From Azadirachta indica (Eukaryota; Streptophyta; Magnoliopsida; Sapindales; Meliaceae), in NCBI GenBank assembly GCA_022749755.1, contig CM040452.1, forward strand, positions 18,618,350 through 18,682,349: 64,000 bases of DNA. The letters are read 5' to 3'. The notes beneath the pieces were generated by a model. The model saw nothing but the letters and a program-made list of their open reading frames with translations, did no database searches and was not told where the DNA came from. Shown in pieces: positions 58,601-64,000 of the stretch. Numbering within the stretch: the stretch's first letter is position 1; every line of letters begins with the position of its first letter. Both the position numbers and the translations under genes were made by a program.

Positions 58601-59525
58601 TGTCATCGTAAACAAAATTAATTAAAAATACCAAAAACTGCTTCTTTGATTGCAAATTAAATTCTAAAAGCAATAAATCAATCATGAAAAACAAATGATT
58701 ATTGAACTTAATTATTATATCCAATAAATAAAGTCTAGAAAATATCACGTAAGATTGATTTACCTTTTTAAATGTGGGGGAACTTCGAAAATGTAATTAA
58801 AATGCATCTATCAAGCATAAGCTTGTTATGGCTGGCCCATTCCATCCCATCCCATCTTGGTATTGGATCAGATTGTTGGACTGTTGGACATTCCAACCCT
58901 GCTTCTGCTTGCTCGCATAGCAAGCCCACAACTCCGAAATTACATTACATTTCCTTAATTAATAATGTATATATATATATATATATATAGTTAATTTGAC
59001 CACAGCTAACTTAAGGATTGGATTATACATGGTTAAGTTCACTAATAAAATAATAATAATAATAGAAATAATTAACCCATTGATTCTATTGACTCAGATA
59101 TGTCATTGCTTCCAACTTATTCTTGACATCATTTGGACAAATCTTCAGAAAGGCAGGCAAATTAATATCAACTGCATGATGTTAAATCTGACTGTCAACA
59201 CGAACTAAAAAATCTTTAATTTTCTCGTCTCACCTTAATTCCTCTTCTTTTCATTATACATTGATTTTCATATGCAAATTAAAAATGAATTATATTTTCC
59301 ATTGACATGCTACAATACGAAAATAGAAATAGATGGTTCCTTCCTGTGTTTTCACTCCAACAACAACTTACATAAGAAATTTATTAAAATGCAGTAGTAA
59401 GTAGGGCAGAAAGGGAGAAGGTCACTTTCAATTTAGAAACTATGTATTGTCAAAGAAAGACCAAGTTCTTCTAATGTTATACTAGCTACAAATAAAGCCT
59501 TCATGTGATGGCAAAGCTAAGTATT

Positions 59526-59532
59526 ACCAAAC
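59526..59532 (+). promoter_or_regulatory. Possible secondary-wall MYB element (SMRE-type)
   Basis: ACCAAAC fits the published consensus ACC(A/T)A(A/C)(T/C) bound by MYB46/MYB83, the regulators of secondary-wall genes including IRX8. A 7-mer this loose occurs often by chance; only its place upstream of GAUT12 makes it worth noting. Confidence 0.25.
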
Positions 59533-59559
59533 TATGAATATGAATGGCATTTCATCTTT

Positions 59560-59569
59560 TATTATTATT

Positions 59570-59605
<36 letters not shown>
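59560..59605. repeat. Compound microsatellite (ATT)n(GTT)n
   Basis: Three-base repeats switch from ATT to GTT about 470-510 bp upstream of the GAUT12 ATG. They create a spurious poly-Leu open frame. Confidence 0.95.
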
Positions 59606-59606
<1 letters not shown>

Positions 59607-59660
59607 TTTCCTTCCTTCATTTTTAAATTTCTCTCAACTTCCCTCCTTCTAGACCAAGCC

Positions 59661-59668
59661 ATATATAG
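59661..59668 (+). promoter_or_regulatory. Candidate TATA box of GAUT12
   Basis: ATATATAG sits about 410 nt upstream of the start codon and is followed by pyrimidine-rich sequence, giving a leader of roughly 380 nt. Position-based guess. Confidence 0.4.
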
Positions 59669-60074
59669 CCTTAGACCAGACCAGACCAGATCAACACAGC
59701 TTCTTCTAAGTCTCATGTCTCTTTCTTTTTAACAACCCTCTCTGTCTGTGCATCTCTAAAATAATATACTACTGCATGTAAATATATATATATAACATTG
59801 GAGTATAACAACATCTAGCCCAAATGCTAAGCAAGGTTAGGTAAATGACAGCAACCTTATTAAACACACACACCATCAAATCCTGCCTTAACTTTTGCAG
59901 CATATCTTCACCTTGGATTCTTGCAGTTTCTTTCAGGTTCTTCTTAATTGGCAAATGAATTAATTAGCCAAGCCTGCGAGAAGAGGAAGAAATCTTACCT
60001 AGCTATCCGGGTTTCCTAATTTCCCTTGGGTTTTTTGCTGTTTGTGGACTTTGTTTCTGGGGGCCGGGGACAAA

Positions 60075-63011
60075 ATGCAGCTTCACATATCGCCAAGTTT
60101 GAGGCATGTAACAGTGCTTCCGGGCAAAGGTGTTAGAGAGTTTATCAAAGTGAAGGTTGGATCCAGACGGCTTTCATATCGAATGCTCTTTTATTCCCTT
60201 CTGTTCTTCACATTTCTTCTCCGGTTTGTGTTCGTATTGTCAACTGTCGATACCATTGATGGAGAAAGCAAATGCTCTACCATAGGTATGCCTGTTTTAT
60301 TCCATTTCTTTTCATTAGTCGATGAAAATCAGCGGCACATCATAAGCAGCATTGATGTTGAAGCGCAAGAAGAATGTAATTGCAGAAACATAAAACTTTT
60401 AAATTCAAGTGGTCAATGAACAAAAACAAAGCTAAAACATGTAGGATAAGATAATCTTATAAATTATGCTGCATTTCATTCCGATTTTAGTTCTATGAGT
60501 TGCGAAGATATCTAAGAGATTCCGAAAGTTGATCACTAAAGTTTACAGGCAATGTTCAGAGTCGTCTGAGTTTCATTATTATTTATTTATTAAGGTTCGG
60601 TCTTGGAAAAGCTGTTACAAACATTGAACCTTACATATATTACACAAAAAATTTAAGGATAATCCAAATCCATAGGCTTAAGTATTTTTGTCTCTTCAAG
60701 TAGAAAATGAAGTGAGATTGTCTCGCATAATTAAGAATTATACAGAGAACGTTCATGTTTCTGTTTGATCATGTGGATAAATCAATCATAGCTGAACACG
60801 TGTAAGAAAATCCTAGGATCATTTTTGTCCTTGTTAATATTATATGATTAATTAGCTGCTCGTTGAACTTTAGTTATGAATCATGGAAAAAGCCAATAGG
60901 GCCGACATATCCCAGCGTGCATACCACGTGATTGTATGCAAAATATTTTAAAGTATATAATTAAACAATTAAGTAACTATGGTCGGTGTCAGTGGTTGCT
61001 TTGCCACCTAATTAACAGTAAGAAGACAGAGACTGCATAACTATTGTGTTTGTGATAATCTTCCTCTAATTTTTTTTCTTTTTCCTATTTTCTTATGATA
61101 GGTTGCCTGGGAAAAAGACTGGGACCAAGCATAATGGGAAGAAGGGCTGAGTCCAATGTTATCTCCGGACCCCTTAATTTCACTGCATGCAATATTGTTA
61201 AAATATATTCGGATTTGGCGTGAATCGTACTGTACTAATTAGAATTACCAACCTTTTTGGTTTGTGATAGGTACCAGAAGTGATATACCAAATATTAGAA
61301 GAACCCATTAGCAAAGATGAATTACAAGGACGATCTGATATTCCTCAGACATTAGAAGAATTCACGGCTGAAATAAAGGAAAGCAAATCAAATGCAAAAA
61401 CCTTTGCTATCAAGCTTAGAGATATGGTACCACTCTAACCATATGCTCTATATATTCATATCCAACACTTTTAAAACTATAATCCTTAGAAGTGGGTTTG
61501 GTTTAAAATACTACTACATAGGAGTTTAGGAATTCTATCAATTGTAGCAAAAATGTTAAGAAAATTCAACATTTATTATTTCTCAGGTTACTCTCATGGA
61601 ACAAAGGACTAGAACTGCAAAAATTCAAGAATATTTATACCGCCATGTAGCATCGAGCAGCATACCGAAGCAGCTCCACTGCCTCGCATTAAGGCTAGCC
61701 AATGAGCACTCCACCAATGCAGCTGCCCGCCTCCAGCTCCCCTCAGCAGAACTTGTTCCGGCCCTTGTTGACAACTCTTACTTCCACTATGTGCTTGCAT
61801 CGGACAATGTGCTAGCTACCTCTGTCGTCGCCATCTCTCTCGTGAAAAACTCCTTACATCCTGAAAAAATTGTGCTGCACATAATAACAGATAGGAAAAC
61901 TTACTATCCCATGCAGGCATGGTTTTCATTGCACCCCTTATCACCAGCCATAATTGAGGTCAAGGCATTGCATCATTTTGACTGGTTTTCAAAGGGGAAG
62001 GTACCTGTTTTGGAAGCAATGGAAAAAGATCAACGTGTACGCGCACAGTTTAGAGGGGGTTCATCAGCGATTGTGACAAATAATACTGACAAACCTTATG
62101 TTATCGCGGCAAAGTTACAAGCACTTAGCCCTAAATACAACTCTTTGATGAATCACATTCGTATTAATCTACCAGAGGTAGGAATTGTGCTCTTTTATTT
62201 CCCTCCTGCTTCCTAGGATCTGAAGAATGCTACAATTTTTCATTGTTTCACTGATTTTGCTTAGTATTTAGTATCTTTAGTCTCAATCAATGCATTTTCT
62301 TTGCAGTTGTTTCCTAGCCTCAACAAAGTAGTGTTCCTAGATGATGACATTGTGATACAAACTGATCTTTCCCCTCTGTGGGACATTGATATGAATGGAA
62401 AAGTCAACGGAGCTGTAGAGACGTGCAGAGGGGAAGATAAGTTTGTGATGTCAAAGAGGTTGAAGAGTTATCTGAACTTCTCCCACCCATTGATATCAAG
62501 CAATTTTGATCCTAATGAATGCGCATGGGCTTATGGCATGAACGTATTTGATCTTGAGGCTTGGAGGAAGACCAACATAAGCCTCACCTACCATCATTGG
62601 CTAGAACAGGTAATCACTATTAAACATCTAGTTAACTTAAGGGAAGAGAAAAATATTACTTAGCGATCAATCTCACACTTCCAAAAATGTTAAATTCTTT
62701 ACTGTATTCTGTATCAAATTATGCAGAACTTGAAGTCGGACTTGAGTTTGTGGCAGCTAGGGACATTACCTCCAGGTTTAATAGCATTTCATGGCCATGT
62801 CCACGTTATTGATCCCTTCTGGCACATGCTGGGGCTGGGGTATCAAGAGAATACAAGTTTTGCTGATGCTGAGAGTGCCGGTGTGATTCATTTCAATGGC
62901 AGAGCAAAGCCTTGGCTTGACATAGCCTTCCCTCGTCTTCGGCCATTGTGGTCTAAGTATATAAACTTTTCTGATAAATTCATTAAGAGCTGTCATATTA
63001 GGGCATCTTAA
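60075..63011 (+). CDS. GAUT12: Galacturonosyltransferase 12 / IRREGULAR XYLEM 8 (GT8)
   Basis: GAUT12/IRX8 is a Golgi type II membrane GT8 enzyme needed for glucuronoxylan and pectin-linked xylan in secondary walls. Six exons join in frame: 60075-60285, 61102-61157, 61271-61426, 61587-62177, 62307-62609, 62727-63011. They total 1602 nt, or 533 aa (Arabidopsis 535). The N-terminus MQLHISPSLRHVTV is diagnostic of the GAUT12-14 group, and the GAUT12-specific KGVREFIKVKVGSRR follows. A membrane anchor is at residues 37-56. The metal-binding DDD is at 350-352 (FLDDDIVIQTDLSPLWD). Other marks are HHFDWFSKGKVPVLEAMEKD, VNGAVETCRGEDKFVMSK, CAWAYGMNVFDLEAW, and HFNGRAKPWLDIAFPRLRPL near the C-terminus. 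The ATG at 60075 is chosen because it gives the conserved start. No lesions are seen. A broken partial copy lies at 51330-51668. Confidence 0.96.
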
Positions 63012-64000
63012 CTTGAATTTTGAAAGGAATTTGTTGATCATATGGATTACATGTATTTGTATATGAGATAAAAGGAAAGATGTAAAAGGAGAGAGTTCTT
63101 CAAAAAATCGAGGCCTTCCATACAGAACGTCAAATGATGACAGCTCCCAGGCTATTGTTTATCTGAATGTCTTGTTCCTTTAATCAAAATTCCCATCAGC
63201 AAGCATGTTTGAGGTTTTATACAATTAGTATTTATCTTGTGTAGCAGAATACTATCTTACACAGTATCTTAAAGATGCAAGATCACTTATTCATATGATT
63301 TTGACTACATTAGAAGCTCGTATCAATAAAATCAGCCATCTTTCTACAACATTGCTCAAGTGCCACCAGTCTAAAGGAAATTGCAGAGTCAAACAGAGCC
63401 TTGCAGTTTGGAAGCAAAATTTTCATAAACTGTCTCAGATTTCATATGCTGGCATCAAGGTAAATTATAGCTACTGTATTTTACTCATTATAATTTGGAA
63501 AAAAAAAAAAAATCCTATATTGGCATTGACCAGCTGTCACCCCAAATAAACATTTTACAAATTCACATTTTATATGCTTTTATCTGCAGAACAAGCAAAA
63601 CAGCACAATTAACAAGAAAGGTTAGGTAATTTACATTTTTTCCTTGAAAGTGATGGTTATATTGGCAAAACATAACATCAAATTCTGAGATTCAACACCA
63701 ACATCCTTACATTTATGCAGCTTCCCACCGATGCTAGACAAATGGTTGCCCACATTTTAAGCTGAAGTAAAAACTCAACCACTTGATTTGATCAAATGAG
63801 CCAACACTTAACCACAACATAAAAAATTAAACAACCTGAGCGAAGTTCTCACTCCAAGGATTAGGAAGTTATTCTAATTAATAACTAAAATTTGGCAGTC
63901 AATGATGAAAACGTGGTTTCTTCTCTCTCTGTCTCTTTCCCTCTGATCACATCCTTATATCATTCTCATATGTTATTCTTGGATTACACTCAATTTTGAC
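63012..64000. other. GAUT12 3' flank
   Basis: 3' UTR and spacer. A stretch at about 63295-63455 is open for some 50 codons and ends at a GTAAAT donor-like site, with an acceptor-like TGCAG at about 63589, but no family is recognised. It could be a non-coding transcript or the edge of a further gene. Confidence 0.4.

Larger units (their letters stand above)
54891..60074. other. Divergent intergenic region (TPS / GAUT12)
   Basis: 5.2 kb between two divergent genes. It holds the TPS promoter with a duplicated segment (55084-55240, 55426-55610), a decayed internally repetitive stretch (about 55840-56060), a GC-richer stretch at 56380-56740 with no convincing ORF, long AT-rich DNA with (TA)n runs (55363-55383, 57066-57081, 58968-58990), and the GAUT12 promoter. 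Confidence 0.55.

Noticed and set aside
59544..59732. ORF with a long poly-Leu run
   Set aside because: Generated by the (ATT)n(GTT)n microsatellite in the GAUT12 promoter.
61158..61270. Exon 2 of GAUT12 read through into intron 2
   Set aside because: The read-through reaches a stop within about 25 codons, whereas splicing at 61157/61271 restores the conserved join; it is an intron.
1..64000. tRNA, rRNA, snoRNA or a bacterial-type system
   Set aside because: No tRNA cloverleaf boxes, rRNA or operon structure were recognised on either strand; short unknown ncRNAs cannot be excluded without a covariance search.

Overview
The window is plant nuclear DNA: GT-AG introns, AT-rich intergenic DNA, LTR retrotransposons and plant-specific gene families. 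Protein similarity, above all a sesquiterpene synthase resembling Citrus valencene synthase, points to a woody eudicot, probably Citrus or a close relative. That placement is from recalled family sequences; no search was run.

Layout. 129-1643 (+) is the 3' end of a PPR gene. 1915-2580 (-) is a small predicted plastid protein. 3381-6791 (+) is a complete 13-exon FIE gene (the PRC2 WD40 subunit). 7496-9746 (-) is an ankyrin/PGG pseudogene, with a lone PGG-like ORF on the other strand at 10779-11114. 11622-21338 (-) is a 20-exon chorein-N, bridge-like lipid transfer protein gene of about 1204 codons. 21339-28116 is gene-poor. 28117-32768 (+) is a 7-exon BCAS3/WD40 autophagy gene, ATG18f. 34091-43057 (-) is a CC-NB-LRR resistance-gene pseudogene split by a Ty1/copia element at 35640-41215; its P-loop exon segment is also tandemly triplicated. 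44856-47230 fits a large solo LTR with a perfect 5-bp target duplication. 47569-50529 (-) is an intact single-exon CC-NB-LRR. About 51330-51668 (+) is a degenerate GAUT12 fragment. 51809-54890 (-) is a 7-exon TPS-a terpene synthase. 60075-63011 (+) is a complete 6-exon GAUT12/IRX8 gene.

The conserved single-copy-type genes (FIE, lipid transfer protein, ATG18f, GAUT12) are intact, and every exon chain I assembled keeps frame from start to stop. The decayed material lies in three fast-evolving families: ankyrin-PGG, NLR and retroelements. The NLR/TPS stretch at 34-57 kb is the dynamic part, with nested insertions, tandem duplications and a partial gene copy. No operon-like organisation or new pathway is visible. 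The most unusual structures are the triplicated P-loop in the TE-split NLR and the GAUT12 fragment lying across the terpene synthase from its likely parent.
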